DNA of 64,000 nt, from the NCBI GenBank assembly GCA_001692895.1, contig KV748177.1, forward strand, positions 1,116,001-1,180,000. Direction: 5' to 3'. Positions 1-9,418 of this stretch are shown here, piece after piece. Source of the DNA: Cenococcum geophilum 1.58. Its lineage: Eukaryota; Ascomycota; Dothideomycetes; Gloniales; Gloniaceae. The position numbers and the translations under genes were made by a program. The notes under the pieces are model-generated. The model saw nothing but the letters and a program-made list of their open reading frames with translations. It had not been told where the DNA came from and did not search any database. Position 1 is the stretch's first letter. Every line of letters begins with the position of its first letter.

Positions 1-336
1 GATAAGCGTCTGACTCCCGCAGATTTGCTTTGACGAATTCACGGAGGCTGAGAAGGCAGTCGGCCTGCCCTTGTGCTATTTTTAGCTGGGCTGTGCCGCA
101 CCAGGCAACGCGGCGGGTGCTGCTTTTGCTTCGCCTCAGCCAACACCCAAATATACCTTGGCACCTCCGCGGGAAAGGATGCGCGATGGATGCGCAGTCA
201 AATTATTTGTCCTTGGTCTCCGGATGCTGTAATAAGGTCTGACCTCCTTTTTTCCTTGCAATTGGTCTACTGTTCCAACTCTGTTCTTTCCTACCTCTCT
301 ACTCTCTTCTAGTTCTGCTCCTATTCCGACCATGCA
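1..336. other. 5' flank of the surface-protein gene
   Basis: No gene is recognised here. The stretch is pyrimidine-rich near its right end (about 240-330), which is common just upstream of fungal start codons, so it is probably promoter plus 5' UTR of the + strand gene that starts at 337. Short open frames on both strands have no recognisable protein character. Confidence 0.4.
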
Positions 337-2616
337 ATGTGGGACAAGACTTCCTTTCTTTTATTCTATGCGACTATTCTCGTTGCGCAGAAGGCCGCTG
401 CCGCCCAAATACTCGGTAAGTCTATTTCTGCTCGTAAATTTAATTATCCGCAGGGGCTGACTTCTAAAGATGGCCGATTCGCTAATACCGCGAGGCCTGC
501 AACGTACCTGTCGACCAGTGTTATATTACAGTCAACAGCCTTAGGAGCATCAAGAAAAGCGCAAATTCCTTCACTGGTAGCTACATCCGATAGCTCGAGT
601 CCTTCTTTTGCTTCTGTATTTTCCTCCGTTGGTGGCTCCTCTGTGGCTAGGGGAACACCTGGTTCACCGTCGTCCCTTTCTATGCAATCCCAAGCAACTC
701 CTGGACGATCCTCTCAAGACTTGACTCCCATTGTCATTATTCCAGAACCAACTGCCGTGCTGCCATCGGCTAGTGGCAGTCCGCCGTCTGGTCCTCTACC
801 GTCCAATGTATTAGTCACAACCCAACCATCTCCTTCACCTATAACAATTGAAGTGCCAGCAAGCGAAGTATCTATAATTGCCTCCATCGTGGAATCTCTA
901 TTACAGCTTTCCAATACACTTTCTTTTACACAAGTGCCCTCATCAAATGCTGCAAGTAGCCTGCCTACGGGTTCCGATGCTACTACGCCAACAGTCCTGA
1001 GAACATCTGAGATCCCAGCCAGCACCACTCAAATGCCGCTGTCATCTCTACCGTCTTTATCATCCGCTGGGAGCGGCGCCCAGACGTCAAATTCGTTACC
1101 GTTTAATTCTGGATTTTCCACTGTACAAATAAATACCGCTTTTTCTGACATTTCGACCGCGATTTCTTCTGGCGTTAATTCGATACCAACATCATTACCT
1201 AGCACGGGCTTTTTTGCTTCTTTCACTTCGTTGCTTTCATCCAGTCTCATGACCTTACCAATGGCTGTTTCTTCGGGGATGACAACTCGCCCACTGTCGT
1301 CAGTCCTCGCGGCTAGTGCTACTACCTCATCTGGATCTGGAATTACGGAATCGTCAAGTTTCTCGACTCCAGTAACCTCGTATCCCATAACTCCAACAAC
1401 TAGCGTGGTTCTGTCTTTGAGCACGAGGAGGCCTACAACGAAGATTCCAACACTATCCCCATTTTCATCAATATCAACACCAAGCACGACCCCTTCTATT
1501 TTATCAACACATTCACCAATTAGCTCTTCGCTATCATCAACACACCGCTCGTCTACATACCTTACCTCATCATGGTCTTCTTCGGATACAACCAGCAGCA
1601 AATCATCGAAAGCCACTTCCATCAGTTCCTCACCCAGCTCTTCAACCGTATCCTCCACAACCTCCTCCGCCCTCTCCACCAGTCTCTCCACCTCCACTTC
1701 ATCAACGACAACCAACCTCCCAATCACCCTCACAACAACCACCTCCGCCTCCGCCTCCTCCACCACCACCGCAGCCGCCACAGTCGCGGCCTCAACCCCC
1801 TCCAAATCCGCCATCGCCGGCGCCGTCGTCGGCGGCACGACCGGCCTCCTACTCGCCGTAATCGCAACGCTGTACCTGCTCCGCCGCCGCTCCCAACGCG
1901 CCGCCGCGCGCCGCCGCTCCGGCGGCAGCATCTACCCGGAGCTGGCGTACCTGTACGACCCGCCGATGCCGGCGCACATCGGCGCACTGAGCGCCAGCGA
2001 CCGCAGCAGCCCCGGCTCCGGCGGCCTGCGCGGCGGCGGTAGCGGTGGTGGCGCGGGCGGGAGTCCGGGCGGGCCGAGCCAGCAGGTGAATCCGGATACG
2101 GGCGCGGGCTCTACCGCCGCTGCGCCGCTGCTCGGGCAGTACCAGTACCAGTACCAGAACCAGATCCAGACCCAGGGCCAGGGCCAGAACTGGAATCAGA
2201 GCGTCCAGCGCGGCAGTCCGCGGCTGAACGGCTATGGCGGCCCCGTGGCGGATGCGTCGGGCGCGCTGGCAGCGTACAGCGGGGCGGGATACGGCGAGCG
2301 GGACGGCGCGGTCGAGTCGGATGCGCTGCTGGCGGGCCGTGGCAGTGGCGCTGCGACGCCGGACCCGCCGCAGCTGCCGCCGCAGAGGTACCAGCCCGGG
2401 AGCGAGGAGGCCGCGCCGCTCGTGGGCCCGTTGCCCGCGGTTGGGGACGCGAGTCCGACGCTCAGGGAGCTGTTTGGGACATGGCGGGGGATGGACTTGG
2501 AGGCGGGAGGGGTGGGGCAAGACAGGAGAGGGCTACCGGTGGGGGCTGGGCAGTCATTGCTGTTTTCGGGGGCGGGGTTGGGGATTGGAGGGATGAATGG
2601 GCCGGGGAGGAGGTGA
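337..2616 (+). CDS. Ser/Thr-rich single-pass membrane protein (Wsc/Mid2-like topology)
   Basis: An uninterrupted 759-codon frame. Residues 1-23 form a hydrophobic signal peptide ending in AAAA. A very long Ser/Thr/Pro-rich segment follows (about residues 50-485), the kind that becomes O-mannosylated and stiff in the wall. One membrane segment lies near residues 491-513 (AIAGAVVGGTTGLLLAVIAT), followed by a basic RRR stop-transfer cluster, and then a Gly/Pro/Gln-rich cytoplasmic tail of about 245 residues. This layout matches fungal wall-stress sensors and mucin-like receptors, but no WSC or other extracellular domain is visible, so the sensor role is inference. GC content rises sharply from about 1750 onwards, in the membrane and tail part. 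A GTAAGT...CAG pair at about 415-452 would shift the frame if spliced, so I keep the unspliced reading. The ATG at 332 is in another frame. Confidence 0.72.
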   Translation: MWDKTSFLLFYATILVAQKAAAAQILGKSISARKFNYPQGLTSKDGRFANTARPATYLSTSVILQSTALGASRKAQIPSLVATSDSSSPSFASVFSSVGGSSVARGTPGSPSSLSMQSQATPGRSSQDLTPIVIIPEPTAVLPSASGSPPSGPLPSNVLVTTQPSPSPITIEVPASEVSIIASIVESLLQLSNTLSFTQVPSSNAASSLPTGSDATTPTVLRTSEIPASTTQMPLSSLPSLSSAGSGAQTSNSLPFNSGFSTVQINTAFSDISTAISSGVNSIPTSLPSTGFFASFTSLLSSSLMTLPMAVSSGMTTRPLSSVLAASATTSSGSGITESSSFSTPVTSYPITPTTSVVLSLSTRRPTTKIPTLSPFSSISTPSTTPSILSTHSPISSSLSSTHRSSTYLTSSWSSSDTTSSKSSKATSISSSPSSSTVSSTTSSALSTSLSTSTSSTTTNLPITLTTTTSASASSTTTAAATVAASTPSKSAIAGAVVGGTTGLLLAVIATLYLLRRRSQRAAARRRSGGSIYPELAYLYDPPMPAHIGALSASDRSSPGSGGLRGGGSGGGAGGSPGGPSQQVNPDTGAGSTAAAPLLGQYQYQYQNQIQTQGQGQNWNQSVQRGSPRLNGYGGPVADASGALAAYSGAGYGERDGAVESDALLAGRGSGAATPDPPQLPPQRYQPGSEEAAPLVGPLPAVGDASPTLRELFGTWRGMDLEAGGVGQDRRGLPVGAGQSLLFSGAGLGIGGMNGPGRR

Positions 2617-3411
2617 GGCAGTGGTGATGAAAGGAGTCTTAGGCTTTGAACGGCTTGAGAGAAAAAATTGGGGAATTTGTGGGATCGGGATGCATAGATA
2701 GGCGTTCAGAGGGCGTTTCGAGGTGTCGGCGGTGGGCGTGAGCGTTTTGGTCCTTCTTTTTTCATCCCCCTATTCTTCAGCGGCTGCTGCATTTAGCATT
2801 TCTTGTCTAATCTTCAGGCCTGTATTAATATACCCTAATGGCCAACATTCAACGGAGGAAGACAGGGAGAGCTGCCATGGCAGCGATATGTATAAACCTG
2901 GGTTGCCATAACCACATATCTATTGATTCTCCTTACACTGCATTTCGCGTGCCTCCATCTCCAGCAGCCATGAATATGCAGACGCCAGTGACAGCAACGC
3001 AGCCTATCTAACTGCGATGCGCACCCATTCCCACACCTCATCCCCAACCGACCCCGGCAAACGAGCCGCCGTCTAAATGACGCCGAGGGCCCCCAGTCCA
3101 TTCATCTCTTCAGGCAAGATAAAAGGCGTGAAAAAAAGTAGCGGAGACAAAAGACGAAAGTGATCCACCAATCTAACTCCGAGTATGCAGTAGTCTTCTA
3201 AGAGAGGGCCCTTCACCCCCAAGACCAAAGAAATAAAATATTCTGCGTCCCTGTAACATCCCATTCAATTCGGTTTCCGCCAACGCCAGAGCCCTTGGGC
3301 GAATCCCCGCACGCGAGCCGTATCCAGAAACGATCCTCCCGCTCGGCCCAACAAAGCACAAAATCTCTCCCCTCCTCGTATCTTAGCTTTCACTCAGACG
3401 AAAAGGTCCGC
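2617..3411. other. Convergent intergenic stretch
   Basis: This lies between the stop of the + strand surface-protein gene and the stop of the - strand kinesin gene, so it should hold both 3' UTRs. No domain-bearing frame, RNA gene or repeat is recognised in it. AATATA/TTAATATA-like AU-rich stretches near 2820-2835 could serve 3'-end formation. Confidence 0.4.
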
Positions 3412-6400
3412 TCACGTGCGCTGCTGGAAGAACCAAGTGCTCCGCTTCCCGCCCCCGTTCGCCGCGTCCTGCTGCTGCAGGCCCGACAGCACGGGGAGCA
3501 TCGGTCCCTCCGCCCCGCCGCCGCCTCGCAGCGGTTTCGCGATGCGGGATCCCGCGCCGCCGAACGCGACGCTAGCGCCCGACGTCGGGGAACCCAGGCC
3601 GCGCGTGGAGCCCGCCTTGGCGGCCTCGAGGCGCTCCTTGACGACCGTGAGCTGGGCCTCGAACCTAATCACCGAGAAAATGTCAGCTAGTGCGTCTCGC
3701 GGCCGGGTGGTTGTAGGAGACCAGGACCGGCCGGTTTTTATGTGCAAGGGAGGAGTAGAGGATGTAGACTGACCTGTGGTTCGCTTGCGTCAGCTTCTCC
3801 TGGCTGTCCTGCAGCAGGCTCTCGAGGCTCTGGATGCGCTCGTTGCGCGCGATCAGCTTGCGCTCCGCGATCGCCACTTCCTTCTTCAGGCTGCTGTTTT
3901 GCTCAACGAGCTGTCGCTGCACCACTGTTAGCTGCTCGAGGTTGCGCTCCAGGAACATCATCTTTTTCTGCTGCGCGCGGTTGTTGGATGTGCGGAGCAC
4001 GTTGTTGTACTGCTCGCGGGTTTCATCTAGCGAGATCTCGAGCTCGACGACCTGTGTTTATAAGGGTTAGTATGCTATGCTATGCTATGCTATGCTATGC
4101 TATAGGGAGGGGAGTTGGAATAATAGCCCGGAACTTACCCGCTCGCAGCGATTCTGCAGATCCCGCATCAGGCTCTTCTTCATATTGTCGAATTCGGCAA
4201 TCTGCTGTTGGACCGTCTTGCCGTTGATGGCTCCGGATGCGACGCCGTTGACGATTGCTCCGCTCTTTAGCCGCTGCTGGAGCGACTCGAGCTCGGACTT
4301 CATTTTCTGGTTCTCCTCCACTTTGCATGCGAGGTCGTCTCGAAGTTCGTCGACGAGCTCGAGCTCGCCCTCCTGTCTTGCAGCGTACGTGTCAGCTAAT
4401 CGGGCCTTGACTTCCTCAATGTCACCGTCTCCTAGGTTACGCTCAAGTATCTCCTCATATCTCTGTTGTAGGATTGCTGCGCGTTCCTCTAAAGCTTCTC
4501 GCCGGCGAACATGGGCTTCATCTTCCTCTCCCCTTGCTGTGATTGAGAGTTCTGCTTGTCGAACGATGCCCTGAGTTTCAATAAGTTTGTGCCGTAGCTC
4601 TTCTAATGCATCCGGGGCGATAGCCTCGCCAGCCGCGCTCATCTCGTGCAGAGTGTCAACTTGCCCGATCATCTTTCGGATACTCCGCTCGTTGTCACTG
4701 AAGACCTCGCCTCCTAGATCGAATCCGGCCATCATCTGGGCCATCCGCTCGGCCTTCTTCTTCTCCTTCTCATCAAGGAGGGCGCTAGTCTCCTTCGCAT
4801 TCATCCTGGCATCCAGGAGCTGTTGCTTCACCTCATCTAGCTCGGCGGTGAGCTCGGAGTTAGCCTCCTTTAGGCCATCCATAGTTATCAGCGCTTCCTT
4901 GGTCTCGAAGTTGATTTTCTCCACCTGCATCTTCAGCTCGTTGATTTCGCCCGTTAAGCGCTCATTGTCCTTGTTTGTCTTGGAATCGCGGTCCTTGTAA
5001 TACTGCAGCTCCTCCTTTATGGTCTTTAGCTGATTCTCAGTATTCGCGAGCTGCGTCTCCTTCTCGGCAACTTGGTCTTGCAGCTCATTCTCTCGCCGTA
5101 AGAACTCATCCTTCTCGTCTTTTTCTAGCACAATACTGGGCGTGCTGGCGCGCTCCATATCCATTCGAGAGTCGGGTCTTGATGGCGTATCTGACCTTGA
5201 CGGCGTATCTGACCTTCTAACATCCGTGCTCGCAAGTCTTGACGGTGTCTCTGATCGTGGAGGAGGTGGTGCTTTCTTTGCACTGCTGGAATCCAGCGAT
5301 ATTGCTGGAGTCCACCGCTCTTTTGGTACAGTTTCACCACTACGCCAGATCTGCACTTCTCCCTCCAGACTCGAAATGTAGCCCTCAAATGTGAGGATTT
5401 GACCCTGAGCTTTCTTGAGCAGCGCCTTAAGTTCTGCGGGGCTGAGTTCGGCATTGATCTTCGCCTTATTCTTAATAGCCTTGGCTCTGACACCGAACCG
5501 CAGCGTACTCAGCGTTTCCTGGTCATTGTAGCTACTCGGTGAGCAATTGATGATAAGCGTCGTCCTTGAGTTACCACCTAGTGATTCTTGCAGAATACGA
5601 GTCAGTTTCGAGTCTCGATATGGGATATGCGTCGATTTGCCATCCGTCAGTGAGTTGATAACCATGCCCAGCGCGCTCAAGCTCTTATTGATCTTCTTCG
5701 CCTCCTCCAGCGTCTGCCCGCTTGCACCCGTCTTGCCCACCTTCTCACTACCCGCCAGATCCACCAAGAACAGCTGCCCGCTCTTCGCTGATCCCGTCTC
5801 GACGTTCTTTTGCGTGACCGTGATAACGAAAATAGAATGCGACCGCGACGACTCTTGGTTCATGTTGGTGGCCGCCACCGCCCTCGCCATGCCGCCGCGC
5901 CGCATGACTTCGTAGACCTCCTGCACGCTGGACACATATATCTCGAGCAGGCCCTTGACGTACACGCCGCGGCTCTTCTCCTCGTGCACGGGCAGGTTGT
6001 CGTTCTGCGGCGCCAGCAAGTCACGAATCCGCTCCATATAGATCTCCATGTAGCTAACCCGCACCGTGTACTCGATGTTGCCCGGGCTGGACAGGATGCT
6101 CGCGAATATCTGCTCCACGATCCGCGGTATTATGCCCTTCCCTTCGCTGTCGTCGATGTCGCTGCCCATCATCGTGTACGACTTCCCTGCGCCCGTCTGC
6201 CCGTAGGCGAACACGGTGCCGTTGTACCCGTTGAGGATGTCGTCCACGGTTGGCCGGATGGAGAAGTCGAAGACATCGCTCTGCCGCGATGTCATATCAA
6301 ACACCCGGTCGAAGGTAAAGGCGCCTGCTGCTTCCCTGGACTGTTTTCCATGTATACATGTCAGCGTCTATTGAACAGATGCTATGCTGCATAGCTCCCA

Positions 6401-6702
6401 ATTCTACAACCGCTCGTCTTCCCCGTGTGTGGCGGTCCTTACCTGGATGCTGCATGTGTCTTCCGTCTCAAATTCTACTATCGGTTCGCCTCCGCTGGCG
6501 ATTTCGACCTTGTTCTGCGGGCGGAACCGCGCAACCACTGCCCAGCTGCATCATCAGCATAACAATCTCAAGTAGCATAATCTGGAAGACTGGAAAAATC
6601 CGCACCCTTAATAGTGTTGTAGCTCCTGCAAACAGCCATCGTGTCAGTATCTCTTATGTTCCTATGATCCTTAATCCGGTGTGCGGGAGATACTTACGCC
6701 AT
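3412..6702 (-). CDS. kinA: Conventional kinesin heavy chain (kinesin-1, fungal NKIN/KinA type)
   Basis: Plus-end microtubule motor for vesicle and organelle transport in hyphae. Exons (- strand, 5' to 3'): 6698-6702, 6606-6625, 6443-6537, 4139-6340, 3774-4051, 3412-3664, giving 950 codons plus stop. Fungal NKINs are about 930 aa. Start MASYNTIKVVARFRPQN; P-loop GQTGAGKS at residues 87-94; switch I SSRSHSIF and switch II LVDLAGSE follow; then neck and long coiled coil. The tail carries the conserved region around ERNLEQLTVVQRQLVEQN and ends in a Gly-rich stretch with KRSTWFF near the C terminus, as in other fungal kinesin-1s. Fungal kinesin-1 lacks light chains (family knowledge). The first exon is only 5 nt (ATGGC) and the second 20 nt; both joins keep the family sequence in frame. 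The symbol follows Aspergillus usage. Confidence 0.95.
4071..4104. repeat. TATGC microsatellite in kinesin intron
   Basis: Six perfect tandem copies of the 5-bp unit TATGC, inside the kinesin intron 4052-4138. It will be length-polymorphic but does not touch the splice sites or the likely branch region. Confidence 0.9.
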
Positions 6703-7415
6703 GATTGCGGTAATGTGGCGGCTATGGCCCGATGGCCTATAGTATTAAACGGCTTCTGTGCCAACTAGAGGAGCGCAGGTGGTGCAGCTGCGGTTTGCTG
6801 TAGTGGTACGTAGGCAAACCCGTTTCGAGGATTTTCGCGTCCAAGGGATGGGCCAGGTTTGCGAGGTGTATTAGGGGGAAACACAGTGTGGACTGGGTGG
6901 ATTGGGGACGGGGGAAAGAATGACTGGAACAGATCAAAGGTAAATGACACGGTGTGGACTCGTTGGTAGATGTGGTTGTGGGGGCCGTGATGTTCTCTGT
7001 TGACTTGACGATCCAGCGTGTTGGCCTGCATGGCTGAAGCGGGATGCAGGCCGTTGTTAGCGCGATCACTACCCGTCGGCATCATTGCGCCAGTGTCTCA
7101 CTGTCAAATGCCATTTTTTATTTTCGGTTGTGCAACAGTCAAATTTATCTAATTAAGATACAAGGCCCATCTGTACAGTTCGTGTACTAATCCTCTGGAA
7201 AGACACGTAGGGGAGACAGCTGTTCGTGGCCCACTGGTTCCTTTCCCTCCCTCTCCAAAAAACTTTGTCCCAGAACGCCGCGCTTGATGAATGAAAAGTA
7301 GCACCTTGACACCAACCACCAGCTATGACCGCACCTTATGCTGTGTAAATTCCTTTGGGTAGACAGTATGTCAAGGAAGACTCAGTCGTGTTTGAAATCG
7401 CCACAAGGATATGAC
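6703..7415. other. Kinesin 5' flank and RAD6 3' flank
   Basis: No gene recognised. It contains the promoter and 5' UTR of the - strand kinesin (right side) and the 3' UTR of the - strand RAD6 homologue (left of 7415). Long open frames in 6737-7085 are low-complexity and lack family resemblance. Confidence 0.4.
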
Positions 7416-8092
7416 TCAATCCTCCCAGCTCTTCTCCACCGTCTCGCGGACCCGCTTCGTATACTCTCGGCGGTTGTCTTTGTACAGGTTTGATGCTTCG
7501 ACATTAGCGGGAGAGGAGGTATTGGGATCGTTAAGAAGACTATGAATGTTAAGCTAAGTCGAGTTTAGGTAACGGAAGTCTGGCATGATTATCCTACCTT
7601 TGAATACTTGTCAAGATAGCCGCTACGTCATATGTTGGACTCCATCTGTTCTGAAGAATATCCAGACAAAGCTCGCCGGTTCCATAAACATTTGGATGGA
7701 ACATCTGGCTGATGAACTTGACTCCGGGTGGCTTGTTAGGATACGCTTCCTCGAAGTGCATTACAAGCCTAAATGTGCCATCTTCAAACGGTGTATCCGC
7801 AGGTCCGATTATAACAGCATTCCTAAGTTTTGTATAAGTAAGATATACGCGGTGGTCGTGTGCGGGGTGGCCATACCAGGTCATAACATTGTCAGCGATT
7901 GGAGAGGCGGAGACTCCAGCAGGAGGATCGTTTTGCATTCGCTACAAAGATGGAATGTTAGCTTGTCCATAAACTATCCATAGCAGCTAGGCTAAAATTT
8001 TCTAAGGATTCAAGATGTTAGATTGTGACACGGCGCCCTGCTGGACGTACCTTGAAATCCCTCATCAAACGGCGGCGAGCAGAGGTCGACAT
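7416..8092 (-). CDS. rad6: Ubiquitin-conjugating enzyme E2, RAD6/UBC2 type
   Basis: E2 that carries ubiquitin as a thioester and works with Rad18- and Bre1-type E3s in DNA damage tolerance and histone H2B ubiquitylation (family knowledge). Exons (- strand): 8051-8092, 7877-7941, 7598-7822, 7416-7539. They join to 151 codons plus stop, exactly the length of the short, tail-less fungal RAD6 homologues. N terminus [17 protein letters not shown] is diagnostic; HPN is followed by the catalytic Cys in [12 protein letters not shown] (Cys88 by yeast numbering); the protein ends KSWED. Introns split FK|RM, MTW|NAV and ILTSIQ|SLL. The middle intron (7823-7876) can be mistaken for coding because it stays open in frame. 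Confidence 0.96.
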
Positions 8093-8787
8093 GATTGTTT
8101 GGAGCAGTAGTATAAGGCTGTGTGTTTCGAGTTGGTTATAGGATATAATCAAGAGATTCTTTGTATTCGACGCGGATTACGAGGAAGGCCAATCTTGCTT
8201 TGCCTTCGATCCGGCTTGCTTAAGAAGCAACCCGGGGGCAATCTCCCGATCACATGACCACCTTCACAACAACTTCATCTTGAAGGTCACCCAACGGGAT
8301 TCTAGAAGGATCGTCGACCTGAATTTCGGCATCACTGTGCTTTGGTGAATATGAGCTCAATTGTAGATGTGGAATGCCCTTCTAGGACTGTGACCTGTGA
8401 CTAGCCCTCAACCGAAAACTTAGTCACGGAGCATGCTGGGACCAAGTGAATACCTAACCCATCTAATTTTCAATTTCATTCTCTACCTAGCAACAGCTGA
8501 TCGATCTCCTCATAATAGAACCAGGAAACAATCGCTGCAATGGTATCTCGCAAGAACGCTCCAAAAAGAAACAAATTGCTAGAAAAGGAGGAGCCGCGCT
8601 AAACACCGTAACAATATAATAGGCACTCTCCCGAAAGGCACGTTGAAGTACCACTTACTAAAGTCAATTTCATGTCGACTCATTACCATATCCTCTCTGG
8701 AAGTCAATTTGTAGCCCGTGCGGACCTTACAGGGGAGGTGCTGGACTCGGCGTCTTTACTCCGTGGTTTGATAGCCGCCGAGCAATG
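8093..8787. other. RAD6 5' flank
   Basis: No gene is recognised. The left part is the presumed promoter and 5' UTR of the - strand RAD6 gene. The right part runs into the MITE at 8788. A small + strand frame from 8672 overlaps the MITE arm and has no protein resemblance. Confidence 0.4.
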
Positions 8788-8927
8788 TACACCCTCCTGT
8801 CAAATCTGGTGGTTAGCGCAGCCACGTCTGCACGGCCTTTTTGTAGAGTTTTGATATTTTTGCTGTTTAAGGAAAAGTAAGGCCGTGCAGACGTGGCTGC
8901 GCTAACCACCGGAGATGACAGGGTGTA
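8788..8927. mobile_element. Hairpin MITE, TA target site, copy 1
   Basis: Near-perfect inverted repeat 8790-8925 with termini CACCCTCCTGTCA, arms of about 50 bp containing GTTAGCGCAGCCACGTCTGC, and a short AT-rich loop. It is flanked by TA on both sides, the target-site duplication of Tc1/mariner-superfamily elements. No transposase is inside, so it is non-autonomous. A second copy of the same family with the same TA flank lies at 63728-63874. Confidence 0.88.
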
Positions 8928-8937
8928 CAGTTAGTGA

Positions 8938-9373
8938 ACAAAAGTCTCCGCGTCTAAGCGATTTTACACCAAAACTCACCATATTCGCAGCATAATTACT
9001 ACTACTCTAAATTATAAATTTATTCTATAAAAATTAATAATTAAAAATAAGGAGTATTTCTAAAAACCTACGTACTTAGATTTTTATTTAATAAAGAATT
9101 AGTTTAGATAAATATACTTTAGAGTTAAGTATTATAAAATTTAAGCGAATTTATATGTAAAATGCTCTTTTTTTGCTCTTCTCTAACTTTAAATTATATT
9201 TATCTAAACAAATTCTTTATTGGATAAAAATCTAAATAAGTAGATTTTTAGAAATACTACCTATTTTTAATTATTAATTTTTTTAGAATAAATTTATAAT
9301 TTAGAGTAGTAGTAATTATGCTGCGAATATGGTGAGTTTTGGTGTAAAATCGCTTAGACGCGGAGACTTTTGT
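8938..9373. mobile_element. Long-armed foldback/MITE adjoining the sulfatase 3' end
   Basis: Palindromic element of 436 bp. The left end starts ACAAAAGTCTCCGCGTCTAA, and the right end is its reverse complement ending at 9373. The arms match for well over 100 bp through an AT-rich interior (repeated TAAATTATAAATTTATTCTA-like text). No coding capacity and no clear target-site duplication were found. It begins 10 bp after the preceding MITE and ends 45 bp downstream of the choline sulfatase stop codon, so it may lie in that gene's 3' UTR. Confidence 0.85.
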
Positions 9374-9418
9374 CCTGGCACTGTGTCCTGTCGCAACCAT
9401 ATCATCAACTTGACACAT

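Noticed and set aside
415-452. Possible short intron (GTAAGT...CAG) near the start of the surface-protein gene
   Set aside because: Only about 38 nt, no branch point, and splicing would shift the frame of an otherwise intact 759-codon ORF.
1029-1931. 300-codon antisense frame under the surface-protein gene
   Set aside because: It is the shadow of Ser/Thr-rich codons; the sense frame has signal peptide, membrane segment and full length.
5810-6394. 194-codon + strand frame opposite the kinesin motor domain
   Set aside because: Antisense shadow of a clearly conserved kinesin exon.
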